64,000 nt of DNA from Chelonoidis abingdonii (taxonomy: Eukaryota > Chordata > Testudines > Testudinidae). Both the position numbers and the translations under genes were made by a program. Positions 45,815-58,770 of the stretch are shown one piece after another; the stretch's first letter is position 1, and every line of letters begins with the position of its first letter. Below the pieces are notes generated by a model that saw only the letters and a list, made by a program, of their open reading frames with translations, did not search any database and was not told the DNA's origin. Where the stretch lies: assembly GCF_003597395.2 (NCBI RefSeq), contig NC_133790.1:22475854-22539853 (forward strand), in the 5' to 3' direction.

Positions 45815-47160
45815 AACCCCAGAAAGACGTTTATTATGGTGTCTCCTATGTTTGTTTGCAGCTCATCAGTAATATGAACATATAAGCAACAAGGAAGAAG
45901 AGGAATTACTAGAAGCATTTATAACTAGGGCCTCGGGACTCAAAGTGTTCACTTATATAAGTAGATCTATGGAAATCTGAGGGGTTATTCACAGGAGTGA
46001 GGGCTGTAGCATCAGGCATACAGTGAAGAGGTAAGAATTAAGAATGTGGTTACACTATATTTATACTAAAACAATCCGCCTATGTGGAGATCTTTACAGA
46101 GAAGATCTGATACATGTGAGAGAGACCAACACACACACATACACCACTCCCTCTGTTAGAAGGGGCATTGGTGTTACATGAGGGGCAGGGCTTAAAAAGC
46201 CTTGTTTCTAAAACATTATTTTCAGATGTATTATGTTGAGCCACTTCTTCCTCTCTCCCCATCCCAAATGCTGACTGCACTGGCTCCACTGATCACCATG
46301 TGGGGTGTGTGAGAGACCAAGAATCAAGCCTGCTGACGTGGAGAACTAAACATTCCTTTCTCCTGACCTTTAATTTCTGAATTTAAAATGAAGTAGAACT
46401 ATTGAAAATACTCAGGCCTCTTACCCTCAAACAGCTGTGGCCTAGTGGAAGTCATATTTCTGAACCTAAATAAATTGACAGCGTCCCTTTTAAGTTAAAG
46501 AAATGGCAAGTTTTTAGTTAGTGGTTCTGTAGTGAGAAGATAGTTTTCATTTCGTCCCTGGCTCTGTTTCTCAGTGTCTTTTAGCTGCAGGGCCAGTATT
46601 CGGGCTCTTGTACTGTCTGCCCAAAGAAAAGTTTCTCTCTCATTCAGTTTCCATCTGCTTGTTTGCAGCAGTGGTGGGTGTTTAAGTGGTGTTCACCTGC
46701 CATTCGCATCTCAGTTCTGCTCTTTCCTGCAGGACCTGCTGTGGAATTGTCAGGTTTACGTATATGCAGCCCAGCTAAGGTTAAGAAGAATGAAAATTCC
46801 AGCTATCCCTTTGCAATTTTGCCATAGACCATTCAGACCCATATCCTGGTGGAAGTCTTCAGTTTCTGGTCTCTATGTTGGCCATTGTTCCCTTTGGCAG
46901 TGGAAGCTAATGGTGTCAGCCCTGTCCTCCTCTGTCATCTAGATGTGTGCTCATACCTTTGTGCTCAAGAAAAACCTCTTCCCGTGTTGTGTTTGGACGA
47001 GGGTGAGGACTTTACACAAGGCAGTGGAGAGGGGGTGGAGGCCTCCAGGCCAGGCACACTCTTCCCTGTGGAAGGCAGCAGTGACAGTGAATCACAAACA
47101 CAGATGGAAGTGCTTCTGAGGGCTCAGTCATGGCAGTCGCCTGTGAACTGGTCACCATGG
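45815..47160 (-). other. HNF1A: HNF1A 3' UTR (inferred extent)
   Basis: About 1.35 kb from the stop codon to AATAAA at 45835-45830, similar in length to the human 3' UTR. A short CA repeat lies near 46129. Long plus-strand ORFs here (46574-46942, 46849-47295) are shadows. Confidence 0.55.
45830..45835 (-). terminator. HNF1A: HNF1A polyadenylation signal
   Basis: AATAAA on the minus strand, context CCATAATAAACGTC. Confidence 0.5.
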
Positions 47161-47288
47161 TTACTGAGTGGAGGATGCCATCTGTGTGGGGATGAAGGTC
47201 TCAATAACGCTGTGAGTAGATGGCAGCAAGTGGCTGTGGCTGTTGGTGGAGTCAGAGCTGTGGTAGAGCACCAGGCTGCTAGAGGAGA
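47161..47288 (-). CDS. HNF1A: HNF1A exon 10 (last coding exon)
   Basis: 128 nt from acceptor gtttttaacag to TAA. Encodes [20 protein letters not shown] and [17 protein letters not shown], matching the human C-terminus. Confidence 0.97.
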
Positions 47289-48208
47289 CTGTTAAAAACA
47301 TGCAGTTTTAGCACGGTAGTTTCCTTCATCTGTTCCTTTTCTAATTCCCCCCTCCCTCACTCCCTCTACATGGCATCTAAGGGTTCTTCATCTCAGACAC
47401 TAAGGCCTGATTATTTTCCTGATATCACTGAAGAGTTAGGGCTCATCTACACCAACACTGAGCTTACAGCCAACTGGGGTGTAAATCTACCTCACGGTAG
47501 CTTGCTATGTGGACCCTGCTGCAGTGTACTAAAAGTTCCATAGCGCACCTTGATCTACACCTCTTTGAAACAGGCATAAATAAAAGCACACTGTGAAACT
47601 TCCAGTGTGCGGCAGCAGGGTCCCCACAGACACTTAGTTCATGGCAGGCTAGTGTGGGCTAGATTTACACCCCAGTTTGCTGCACACTAAGTGTTTTTAT
47701 AGACAAGCCCTCACTCCTTTATCTCATTCCCATTTCATAGGCAAAGACTTGCGTGCCCAGATCCAAAGCTGTTCTCAAAGTGACTTGGCGATCAACCCCC
47801 TTGGAATTAAAATGACTCACTAATGTCCTCTCAGAGTTGTTAGGATTTACCCTATATCCTATCCCTGAAGGAATCTTTGCCTCCCCAGCCCTGAATGCCT
47901 TCTACATATTTGGCTGTGTAGGGACACCATTCCTGCCTGTGTTCTTCAATGTTAGTCACTTGTACAAATTCCACATAGGCCCCATATCCACACCCATACC
48001 TCACTTCGGATATACTGAAAAATCCTTGCTATGGACTGTGCTTTAGTGTTTCCTTTCATTAAGTCATTTTCTGTATCCCCCAGGGCCTAGTTGGAATTCT
48101 GATGCAGAATAGGAGGTCCTGGATGCTATTTCATGTCCTACCATTGGGGTATTGGCAGATGGAGGAGGGATGGAGGGACAGTATAAAATGATAGTTTATT
48201 GGTCTTAC
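47289..48208 (-). other. HNF1A: HNF1A intron 9
   Basis: 0.9 kb. Contains a near-complete palindromic element at 47439-47710. Confidence 0.6.
47439..47710. mobile_element. Palindromic MITE-like element in HNF1A intron 9
   Basis: The outer arms 47439-47490 and 47661-47710 pair through GGGCT..TCTA at the tips and a shared ACTGGGGTGTAAATCTA / TAGATTTACACCCCAGT block. Inner pairing follows via GGACCCTGCTGC / GCAGCAGGGTCC and AGTGTAC..GTGCGGC-like words. The whole 272 bp can fold into one long hairpin. No clear target duplication was found. Confidence 0.7.
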
Positions 48209-48350
48209 CAGCTGGGCTCGGGGTGAGGAGATGGCCTGGCTGAACGTGCTGAATGGTTGTGTCTTGGTTCTGTAAATGTATTGTTGGTGTCTGTGACACT
48301 GATGTGTGGATCCCAGACTCCGTGTGGGTCTCTGATTCAGATGTAAACGC
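48209..48350 (-). CDS. HNF1A: HNF1A exon 9
   Basis: 142 nt (human 145) between acceptor attttctcag and donor gtaaga. Encodes [20 protein letters not shown] and onward to LLTPSPA; part of the activation domain and the most diverged exon. Confidence 0.95.
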
Positions 48351-48704
48351 CTGAGAAAATTAATGTTTCCTGAGCTTTGGAACAGTGCCTGGGTCAGATC
48401 TGTCTCCTATAAACCTTCTAATAGGCATTTACATGGGCAAGTTGGATTGGAAACAGCAAGCAGGTTCTGTTTCCAAGGAAACTCATTGCTGCTTGACAGT
48501 GCAGCAAGGAAGCTTGCTCTAATGTTCCCAATGTTCCGGCTGGTATTGCAAGGCGCTGGGATGAGGAAGATTGTCCTGCTGGAGTGGCACAGACAGGGTA
48601 CCAGATATACTCTACTGGCATAGGCAGTATGCTATGTGATATGCAGTGCAGTTTTAAGTAGGGGAATGAAGGCATATGATAAATACCATTCCCTGCTTTG
48701 TTAC
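48351..48704 (-). other. HNF1A: HNF1A intron 8
   Basis: 354 nt, unique. Nothing else recognised. Confidence 0.5.
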
Positions 48705-48826
48705 CTGTTTGGTTGGTGTCAGGTTCGTCAGGGCACTGAGATTTGCTGTATCTGTTATCACCATGGTCTGGGGTAAAAGGCCAGTATGTGCATATTGGGC
48801 CACTTCAGACTTGTGGCTGTAGAGAG
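48705..48826 (-). CDS. HNF1A: HNF1A exon 8
   Basis: 122 nt, same as human, between acceptor catttctag and donor gtaaca. Encodes [20 protein letters not shown] and [20 protein letters not shown]. Confidence 0.97.
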
Positions 48827-49126
48827 CTAGAAATGAAAGAAAACAAGATTGTGTGGATTCTGGAGCTCTGAGAGTTGTAACTAGGAACAGGAACAGTTAA
48901 ATAAATGGGAGATCAACTTAGCCAAAGTGACACCAACATGAATCTGCTGTCAGTCAATCCTGAATCTCAGACACAACCAGTGGGATCTGGATCTAGGAGA
49001 GGAATCACCTACCCTCTTCTTCTGTTCTTCTGATAATAAACAGAGTGCTTCAAACCCAGGGGCCATCAGTTAACCTCTCAAGCAAAAAGGACTGTGAAGG
49101 TGGTGAAATCCAGTTTGAACCCTTAC
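48827..49126 (-). other. HNF1A: HNF1A intron 7
   Basis: 300 nt, unique. Nothing else recognised. Confidence 0.5.
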
Positions 49127-49318
49127 CATGGGGGCTCTGTATCTGGGCCATGGTGGCCATGAAGGGGCTCTGATTGATGTGGCTCTGGACCTGCTGCATG
49201 ATGGGCTGCTGGTAAGATGGGTGGAGCTGCTGGGAGAACTGGACAGGCTGAAGGGTAGTAAGGCTGCTTCCCATGCTGTTTATCACAGGAACACTCTGGG
49301 CTTGGGTGGAGGCTAGGC
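49127..49318 (-). CDS. HNF1A: HNF1A exon 7
   Basis: 192 nt, same as human, between acceptor atttctcag and donor gtaagg. Encodes [20 protein letters not shown], then Gln-rich [15 protein letters not shown] and [14 protein letters not shown]. Confidence 0.98.
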
Positions 49319-50211
49319 CTGAGAAATAAAGACATGCATATTCAGTTCCTTGTTTCATCTCATCTCATACTGGGAGTGCATGACTGTTTCCTCTGCCAAA
49401 GTGGGGTCTGCAGAAATTCTGGAATGGTTTCTATAGCTGTGCCTAGTCTCCAATAGTAGTATGAGCTAGGATTCTTTGGGGCAGAGGGAGCTGCTTTACA
49501 CCTGTGCCTTGTCCAGTTGTGAATGAACTTAGTATCTATGAAAGTTAAGGTCTATCAACAATAGTTTGAGCCACATCTTGTGCAGAAAAGCACCATGCAA
49601 GTAGCTCTTACCACCAGTGCTTGTGCCTGAGCTGAGGCATCCTGTTCAGCCACAGATCACGCAATGCAATTCTGTTCAAATCTGCTGTAATCCTTCACTA
49701 GAGAGACCTTCTTTGAAAGTGAAAGTGGAGTTTAATGGCCCAGTCCTTAATTTAACTTCACCTCAAACTGCTGACAAGAGTGCTATGTGTAACTAGCCAC
49801 AAAGAACTAAATTTAGACTCATGGGTTTCATTTTGTTTAGGCTACCAAATAGCTGGATTTGAACCAATGACATAGAGATGAAAGGTTTTGTATCCCTTTA
49901 CTCAAGTTGCTTAGGCATCCATTCCCCACTTGTGAACTGTTTAAGCTTCTACAGGAGCAGGACATTTTCATATCATGTGGAATGGTGCAAAGTACTAATG
50001 CTTCCGAGGAGCTCCTGACAGTCCTCATATTTGTGATTGATCCCTCAACCATATATTTTTCCCTGCAGCCTCAAAGCTTTTGGCTCAGGAAATGAGAGAC
50101 ATTTAAAATGATCATAGATCCTTTTTTCCCTTTCTGGAAATCCTGATAAAGAGAATGTGGGATAGAAACCATATTGAGCCCTCCAACTTGCCCACATTGT
50201 TCACTGCTCAC
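49319..50211 (-). other. HNF1A: HNF1A intron 6
   Basis: 0.9 kb, no clear repeat or ORF of note. Confidence 0.5.
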
Positions 50212-50413
50212 CTATTACCAGGGTTGAGGCCCCTGTGTTGGTGAATGCTGGTGCCAGGGATGAGGTCTCACCAGCTCCAATTGCCATAACACCAGGCAGT
50301 GACGTCATGATTAGATTCTGGGTTTGCTGGCTCAACGTGTGTGGATTTTGCTCTAGGCTGTGCAAAGCGGTCAGGGTGCTGACAGGAGGGAGAGGTCCCC
50401 CATGAGCAGAGAT
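50212..50413 (-). CDS. HNF1A: HNF1A exon 6
   Basis: 202 nt, same as human, between acceptor tcatgcccag and donor gtgagc. Encodes [20 protein letters not shown] and onward to [12 protein letters not shown] and [11 protein letters not shown]. Confidence 0.98.
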
Positions 50414-50629
50414 CTGGGCATGAGGAAGAAAGAAGAGCTGTGAAAATGCCACCTGCAACAGCTGGAGTACAGTGAGCACTTAAAAGTTCCAATCTGTGAT
50501 CAATTTCCCACCCAGCTTCTGACAGTTTGGAAGGGACTTTATTTAGCTGAGTATAGTTTGTATGCTGACTCCATGCTGGTTGATTAACTATTAAAGAACA
50601 CTGTCACGTATTAACAATAACACTTTGCC

Positions 50630-51065
50630 CTGGTCAGTCTCCTCCCATCTGAGAATCTCGGAGTGCTTTGCAAACATTTGTGAATTTAGCCTCCGTTCCC
50701 ATATAGTGAAGTATTATCCTCAGTTTACATTAGGGAGGGGAAAATGAAGTACAATGGTCCATCCATTTACCCTGTTGCTGCTTATTATGTTATTAAAAAT
50801 CCCATGCAAATTTTTATGTATAAAAAGTTTCAATGCTTTTTTTTTTTCTCGACATATTAAATGTTCAGCTTTAGCAGCCTAACACTTACACTTGTTTAGC
50901 ACTTTGCAACTAGGGACCTCAAAAGGTTTTACAAACTTGAACCCTCACAGCCCCATTAGAAGGTAGATATAAAGTATATTTTAGAGTTTGAAAAGTGAGG
51001 CACAGAGAGGCTAAGTGCCTTAAAAGTCGGTTCAAAGCGGCGGTTAGAACTCATGAGTCCTTCCT
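50630..51065 (-). repeat. MIR-like SINE fragments
   Basis: GGAGTGCTTTGCAAAC (50661) and TTTAGCACTTTGCAAC (50896), each followed by ordered CCTCAGTTTACA- or GAGGCACAGAGAGGCTAAG-type words, suggest two diverged MIR-type copies. Confidence 0.5.
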
Positions 51066-51164
51066 TTCTTAGGGCTTCTTTACACTCTATGTAAGTATGC
51101 ACCAGAGGGGTGTAAATTCTAGTGTGCATTATTGCAGGGTTGCTTGTTACAGAGAGAGAGAGCA

Positions 51165-51390
51165 TGTCTGGCTAGTGGGTAGAGCAGGAATTTCAGTTCT
51201 AGACTTGGTTCTGTCACTGACTGAATTTGTGACCTTTGTCAAGTCATTTAACCTGTCTGTGTCTCAGTTTTCAAACTCTCAGATGAACTTCGTAATTCAT
51301 ATCTACCTTCTAGTGAGGCTGAGGTTATAGTCTGTAAGCCATGTGAGGTCCCTAGTTAAAAAGTCCTATAAAAGTATCACAAGTATTAAG
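51165..51390 (+). repeat. MIR-like SINE fragment
   Basis: GTGGGTAGAGCAGGAATTTC, CTGACTGAATTTGTGACC and AAGTCATTTAACCTGTCTGT appear in MIR order, sense on the plus strand. Confidence 0.6.
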
Positions 51391-51407
51391 TTGCCAACGC
51401 TGAATAC

Positions 51408-51409
<2 letters not shown>

Positions 51410-51443
<34 letters not shown>
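51410..51443. repeat. (AT)n microsatellite
   Basis: About 17 AT units without interruption in HNF1A intron 5. Confidence 0.95.
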
Positions 51444-51447
<4 letters not shown>

Positions 51448-52428
51448 AATAAAGCATTGGAACTTCTTAAACATAAACATCTGCATTGATCTGTAACAAG
51501 ATTAAGGAGCAATAGGGTAAATGGTTGGACTAACCATCTTGACAGTGTCCTTTTTTGTACACAGCAGCAAAAGGAGATTTTCAAAGTCTTGTGGAAAGAC
51601 TTTTCCTTCACAGGAGTGACCAGAAAATCAGCAAAGCGACTGGGTGACTGTAAAGATTTTAATTGGATTAATTAATTGAACTTTGCCCCAGGACAGCTAT
51701 GGACCAATAGCAACTTCTTGCTAACAGGTTTTATACGTCGCATACAATCCAACGGAACTGTGCAAACCAGCCAAGAATGATCAATCATATAATCTTAGCG
51801 TAATGATACAAACCACATGGGAGAAGGCTTAGTTAATGAAAGATATCCAAAGGAGATCTGCCTCAAGATAAATATGATTAGGCTGGTACAATCCAGATTT
51901 ACTGTACAAGATCTATTGGTAGGAATTATATGTAAACTAGGTCTGTTGCACCTTACTTTTACAAATGGGTCAGGGAAAGTAACAGGTCCCTGATTTGTTA
52001 GAGCCACTGGATTCTTTTCAGCTATCTTGCTGAGTGTGGAGTTCAATCAAAAGTGCTTGGTAATGGAAGGAATCTGATAGTGGGAGAGAAACAGACCTTT
52101 TGGGATGGGGAGGTTAACGGCAGGTCTGTCATTAGATGTCTTGGACCCTGTTTTCCTATTGAAAGGTGTACCATACTGTTTACATTAATCCCAGGGCAGT
52201 AACTGGTAGGGTAGTCCTACTCAGTCTTCATGCTCCCAGTACCCACCCCCACCACTAGGTGGCATGGTGTGAGAATCCTAAGAATACTTTTGGACTTGGT
52301 ACTGCTGTGGAGAGTTAACAGCATTCTGGAAAATATCATTTCTGAATATTTTCCTCTGGAAACCCAGGGATCCTTCTTTGATTCCCTGACATAATGGAAT
52401 CACCTGGACTACGGTATATGTCACTCAC

Positions 52429-52586
52429 CAGTTTAGTGTCTGTGCTCAACAGGTTCTGGCTTGGCTCCAGTCCAGGGGGAGAGACCTGATGAAGAATGGT
52501 TTGGGTGGTCACCATGGAGCTGTTCCCATGATGATTGCTGCTGGAAGACTCTGCCTCATTGGCTGGCTGCTGATTGTACCTCATTC
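52429..52586 (-). CDS. HNF1A: HNF1A exon 5
   Basis: 158 nt (human 152) between acceptor ttctgacatag and donor gtgagt. Encodes [20 protein letters not shown] and [20 protein letters not shown]. The Ser-rich start is lineage-specific; HQVS-P-GLEPS is conserved. Confidence 0.97.
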
Positions 52587-54007
52587 CTATGTCAGAAAAG
52601 GAGAGACTTGGTTCCCACAGATGAGGCTGATCTAGTAAATTAGGACAAGCAATAAATTCAATTCCCTTTCTAGGCCTTTGCCTTAGAAGTGCCAAGTGCA
52701 CTGAGGCAGCCTTCCTTCACTGGTGCTGTTTCAGAGCTGAGAGGGTGTGTGGACTGAACACGGTACTTGGAAACCAAGAACACCCCAAAATTTTAATCCT
52801 CCCAGTAGCTTGCTGGGTGGCCTTGGACAAGTCATCTCCTAATGTACCAGCTTTATGCAAGGCTGAGTATTGCCATGGGAAAAAAGCTGTGCAGCTAAGT
52901 TGGTTAGAAATTCTTCCTAGGAGTAAATATAGAAGGGAAGGGAGTCTGGGTGATAGCATCTACCCCAAAGTGAGAGGTAAACTCAGTCTTCCAGGTTCAC
53001 TCAATCCTGGGCTTCCCTGGCCTTACCAATAGACCCAAATCCTTCCTTGGCAAGACCAACATGTGTCTAAGGGAGAGGGGAATTCTTCCTTCTAGCCTTT
53101 TAAGTGGTAGGCTTCTCTCTTCTATTGTGTCAAGGGAGATTGCTAGAAATCCCTTACTCTGAGAGGGATGATGGAATTTCCACCATTAAATCCCTGCTTT
53201 AGCACTGAGGACAGTTTAGGTAGCAGCTTCATTCCCTTCCCTGCACAGAGGGGGAGTTTGCACTTGTGCTCTAGTTACAGTGTCTCTTGCAGCCCTGGAG
53301 ATCAATGATGATTGGTACTGCTTCACTAACACACTGGCATCTCAAGGACTTTTGCTTAGAAGCACGAAAAAGGACAAAGCACCTGAGCATTACATAGTAG
53401 AAAAGTGAGCTTGCTGAATACAGGTACTTATCACTTGGTCATCTGGCTACTACAGAGAAAGGAGGCGGAGATGCCATTGTCAGTTTTCATAATCACTGAA
53501 AGCAGAAGAGTCTGTTTTGGCTTGCTGAGGCTGCAGAGGGTAACTTTTCCTAACTCCTAACAATTCAGCCAAGAATGTTTGTGTCTCTGACTTATGGCAG
53601 TTGGAGGCTCCCAAAGAGGGAGCCGTGTGTGTGAGAAGAAAGGGGATACAATTAACCTCTGATACAACGTAACAGGCAAGCCCTTGAAATAGGGATTACT
53701 GACTGCTGTTCATCAATAGGGGGCTGTGACAGAGCAATGAATAAGAACTGACTGTAAGGCACTCCCTCAGCATTGAGCTTCCAGTGTCCTCTTCACTCCA
53801 CTTGTCACCCTTCTCCCCTCATCTCATGCATGCAGAAATATCCCTTTATCACCTACACTCTCATCCTGTGTAAACCCCATGTCAGTTTGGCTCTCCCATC
53901 TACTGATCAGCTTCTGAAGGGACAAGCTTCGAAATGGCCTCGGTGCCTGAACTTGCAGGCTCACCAGTCTCCTGTTCCAAAACTCCCTCTTTGTAGTCAG
54001 TACTCAC
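52587..54007 (-). other. HNF1A: HNF1A intron 4
   Basis: 1.4 kb, unique. No exon or repeat of note. Confidence 0.5.
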
Positions 54008-54246
54008 CATGGACTTTGCTTGGCGAGATAGCAGATGTTGGCTGAAGGGAGGAAGAGTTGTGAGAGGTCAGTGAGGGAGCAGAGCTGGGCTGTGGCCCAC
54101 TGTAGGTATCCATGGCTAGCTTGTGCCGAAAGGCCTCCTCCTTCCTACGGTTGGCAAACCAGTTATAAACTCTCACCTCGGTGACCAGGTTTGAGCCCAG
54201 ACCTTGGGCCTGGGATGGGGAGACGCCACGCTGAATGCACTCTGCC
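54008..54246 (-). CDS. HNF1A: HNF1A exon 4 (homeodomain recognition helix)
   Basis: 239 nt (human 242) between acceptor tttcctgatag and donor gtgagt. Encodes the homeodomain loop insertion [18 protein letters not shown], the DNA-recognition helix [19 protein letters not shown], and the start of the activation domain. The human Pro/Gly tract after DTYSGP, a known mutation hotspot, is replaced here by Ser-rich sequence. Confidence 0.98.
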
Positions 54247-54901
54247 CTATCAGGAAAGAGCACAGGAAGGGCCTTGGTGATCTCATAGCTGTGTTAGGAA
54301 ACACTTTCTTTCTGTTAGGTGAGCTGGAGCACTGTTGAATGATTGATAGCTCTGGATTGACTCCCTAATCAGCTAATATGTGCTATGGTGACTCCTGTGA
54401 CCAGGCAGGGTCTCCATAACACCAGGCCCTTGGTGATACACTCATGGAGTGTGGGGGGTCGGGGGGGACACGCTCAACAGCCAAAGGTCTGTGTGGGTGT
54501 GTGGTGTGTTCATGACTTTGGTGTCTCTATGCATGCCTGGTCACCCGGTAAGCAGAGGCTCAGGGCAGGATGAGCAGGCTGTTCTGTACAGTGGGTAGAG
54601 AGGCAGAGCGTTGTTGGAGCCCAAGACTGGAATAACAGGCAATGAGAGCTCAGTGCTGGAAGCTTGTTCTATAGCTGGCTCTAGCCAATCATTCTCTTGC
54701 TTTGGGTATTGGGATTTCACTACACAGCGTTTTGCAAATTGTATCCCAAAGAAAGAACAATAGGAGATCTCAATCCACTGCTACCCCATTGCCCTTACAC
54801 AGAGCAGAGTGTGGCTTCTGGCAGTATAGCAAGAGCACACAAAGGCTCATTCCATCCCTCTCTTTTCCCATCCTCCATCAACACTGGAGACCCTCCTTCA
54901 C
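54247..54901 (-). other. HNF1A: HNF1A intron 3
   Basis: 0.65 kb, unique; a G-rich patch near 54450 and GTGTGG repeats near 54493. Confidence 0.5.
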
Positions 54902-55088
54902 CTGTTACACTCCTCCACCAATGCTTCTCTCTCCTCCTTGCTTGGGTTCTTCTGTCTCTCGTAAGCTTGGAATAGGATCTGTTGTGAGGCAGGACCCCAC
55001 TTAAAGCGGTTTCTTCTCCCTTTCTTGGTGGGCAGGTCATCTCCCATGGGCTCGTCTGCCACGAGTCCCTGACCAGCATGGGTGAACT
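54902..55088 (-). CDS. HNF1A: HNF1A exon 3 (homeodomain start)
   Basis: 187 nt, same as human, between acceptor gtgtttccag and donor gtgaag. Encodes [20 protein letters not shown], the nuclear localisation KKGRRNRF and homeodomain helices up to LVEECN. Confidence 0.98.
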
Positions 55089-56214
<1,126 letters not shown>

Positions 56215-58702
56215 TCATTAAAGATAGAATTCTTATCTGTGTATCCAGGTTGCACAAAAGGGATTCCAGGAATGTCAGCCAGCACTTCTTGCATGAAGTG
56301 TAGGCACCAGAAGCAATGAGAGAGGTGAATCCTCTGTTTATGCTTTGCCTTTGAAGCAAATAGGATAGATGTAGTATGCTGCACAATAGCCATTCATCTC
56401 TCCAAGGAAATCTCTTGTTCAGTGTGACACTCTATGCAGCGGTTTGACCTAACCTCCAAGCTAAATGACTTACTTGCCTAAATCATTTAATGAGTATTTT
56501 TGATAGCCCTGGAGACTGAACTCCTTGGAGTAGCAGTGGTGACAGTTTCCTCTATGCAATGCTTCCTGTGTAGCTCAATTCTGACCAAGACCCTATCACC
56601 TCTGGAGGAGTGCGAGAGGGATGAGGGGTGGAGCCGATGATGTCCCATATTTCAGGGTTCCATTTCTCACAATGCTGTATGTTCTGGGCTCTGCTTTTCC
56701 GTTTCAGGAAGTGGGTCTCTTTTTCTCTGCTTCCCTGTCTGTGGGAGATGTGTGCTCACAGATAACGTAATGTACTTTCCTAAACTGGGTTCACTTTAAT
56801 ATCAGACCGACTCATCCTCACTTGCATTCTGACTCTGGCTCTGATCCAGCTTGGGGTAACCCACAGCAGAGCTGCCAAGAAAGAGAGGAGCTCCAAACCC
56901 AAAATAACTTGAAATGATTCTACAATATATACTCATGCACGTGAGACTCCTATACCCAGACACCGACCATATACACCACCCACATGTCCTTGCACATATG
57001 GCACTTTACATATACACATAGATAAGCACACATCTGCTCTTTCAAATTTTCCATTTTACATCTATGTACTTAGAGAAAAAAATGAACACCTATTTACAAT
57101 CCCAACCACTCCGCTGTACAAGCCAAGAAGAGTAGAACTGTGCATGGAAAAAAAAACAAAATAGTAAACTGACCTTGGGAATTTCATAATAGTTGTAAAT
57201 CTGATAAGGTTTATCAGAACGTCTGTTAAGGTTCCTGAGCATTTGAGTAACCATGGGGCTGACTAAAGGGATTATGATTGAATTTCGGTGAGTAGTTTGG
57301 GTTTGACTGAACCTGAAACTCAGTAGAACTTGGAAGATCTGAACCAAGCAGTTTAGAACCAAACATGAACAACCCCTGAGTTGAGGAAATGTCTGATTTC
57401 TTTGCAGATGTAACATGGAGCTGCCCTCTGTGTTTCTAATGTGAAATGCCTGAGGGACTGACTGGACTGGACGTGATCCCAACACGGTATAGATAATGTT
57501 GATGTCCTCTCCAAATACCAGTAGTAGGTGGGTGGAATAAGAGAAAAATACCAGGACTATGGGGAAAATACAGCAGGATTGTTGGGGGTGGAGGGCGAGA
57601 GAGCAGCCTGTGCACTAGCTGCTTTTGTTGACTCTGTGGGTTGTCGGAGGCTGAAAAGCGATAAGGAGGACAAAGTCCGCACCTGTTCTCTCAGCACAAA
57701 CATCCTTATCTCTGTTCCTGCTGCAGCCTCTTTGACAGCAACCAGACAGTCCAAGGAGCAAGCTCAACTGCAGTTAAAGTGTGATAGGAGGCGAGACAGG
57801 GCCAGCTTTCTGGCGAAATCTCTTTTCTTAAAATGGCACCACTGGTTCCTCTCTGATGGTGGAGCTGTGCCAAAATGCTCCATTTTCCACCCTCTCCCCT
57901 TGTCCTCTTCAAAGACCCCAGATTAGGGCAACCTATCTAACCTGTTTTTCCCATTCCTGAGCTTTAAGCAGTTGGTGTTTGCTCTACTACCTCTTGAGAC
58001 AAGGGCTAATCTCCTCCCTGTTGTGGTCTCTCTTCATTCAGCCTCTATGAATCTAGCCTGCAGCTGAGCCCTGGGCACTTTCCTTCTTTAAAGAGATACC
58101 CAACGGCCCCAAGCTGGCCCAGGATTCTGTTGTACAGTGATAGATTAGAAGATGCTCAAGGGCAAGGTTTCTGCCCTGTCTTTCAGATCATGTTTCTGGG
58201 TCATCTAGTGAAGAAAGGGAGGGGGATTCATGATCACCCATAGACGCTTCTATAATGTACTGAGTTCCTTCCCACTTGGCATCTGAGCCACTTACTTACC
58301 TCTCTCTCAGCTCTCTGTGTGAGAAGAGTGGGGAGGTACTTGGGAGAGGATGAGACTCTCACTCTTTCATAGTTTAGAACACTATGGGGTGCCAAGGTAG
58401 AGAGAGATTCCCAAGGTGTGTCTACAATTCAAGTGCATCTGCGCTTGGGAGCTGTTTACAGCATGGATGTCCCTTAACACAGGTAAAGGGTAGTTTCATG
58501 GTGTAGCATAGATGATGCCTTAACTGTGTCCACATGTACTGTCAAAGCCAAAGCTTTAATTACTGTGTAAAGAGACATCATGATCATAGGTTATACTGTA
58601 GAGCAGACTGTGTTGCTAGGTCAGTTGAACACTCTCACAGACTATCACTTATTCTCATAGTGCTGCCTGCAGTGGCCTTCACCATAGACACAAACACCAG
58701 GG

Positions 58703-58770
58703 GTGAAATCTTTGCCCCACTGAAGTCAATGGCAAAACTGTCTTTGCCTTCAGTAGGAGTAGGATTTCAC
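58703..58770. repeat. Small inverted repeat of a common sauropsid type
   Basis: GTGAAATC (58703) pairs with GATTTCAC (58763), with the internal GAAGTCAATGGCAAAACT typical of a dispersed element with tGAAGTCAATGG words. Confidence 0.5.

Larger units (their letters stand above)
50414..52428 (-). other. HNF1A: HNF1A intron 5
   Basis: 2 kb. Contains several MIR-like SINE fragments (50630-51390) and an (AT)n microsatellite (51410-51443). The rest is unique. Confidence 0.6.

Noticed and set aside
46849..47295. 148-codon plus-strand ORF opposite HNF1A exon 10
   Set aside because: Antisense shadow of the HNF1A last exon and 3' UTR.
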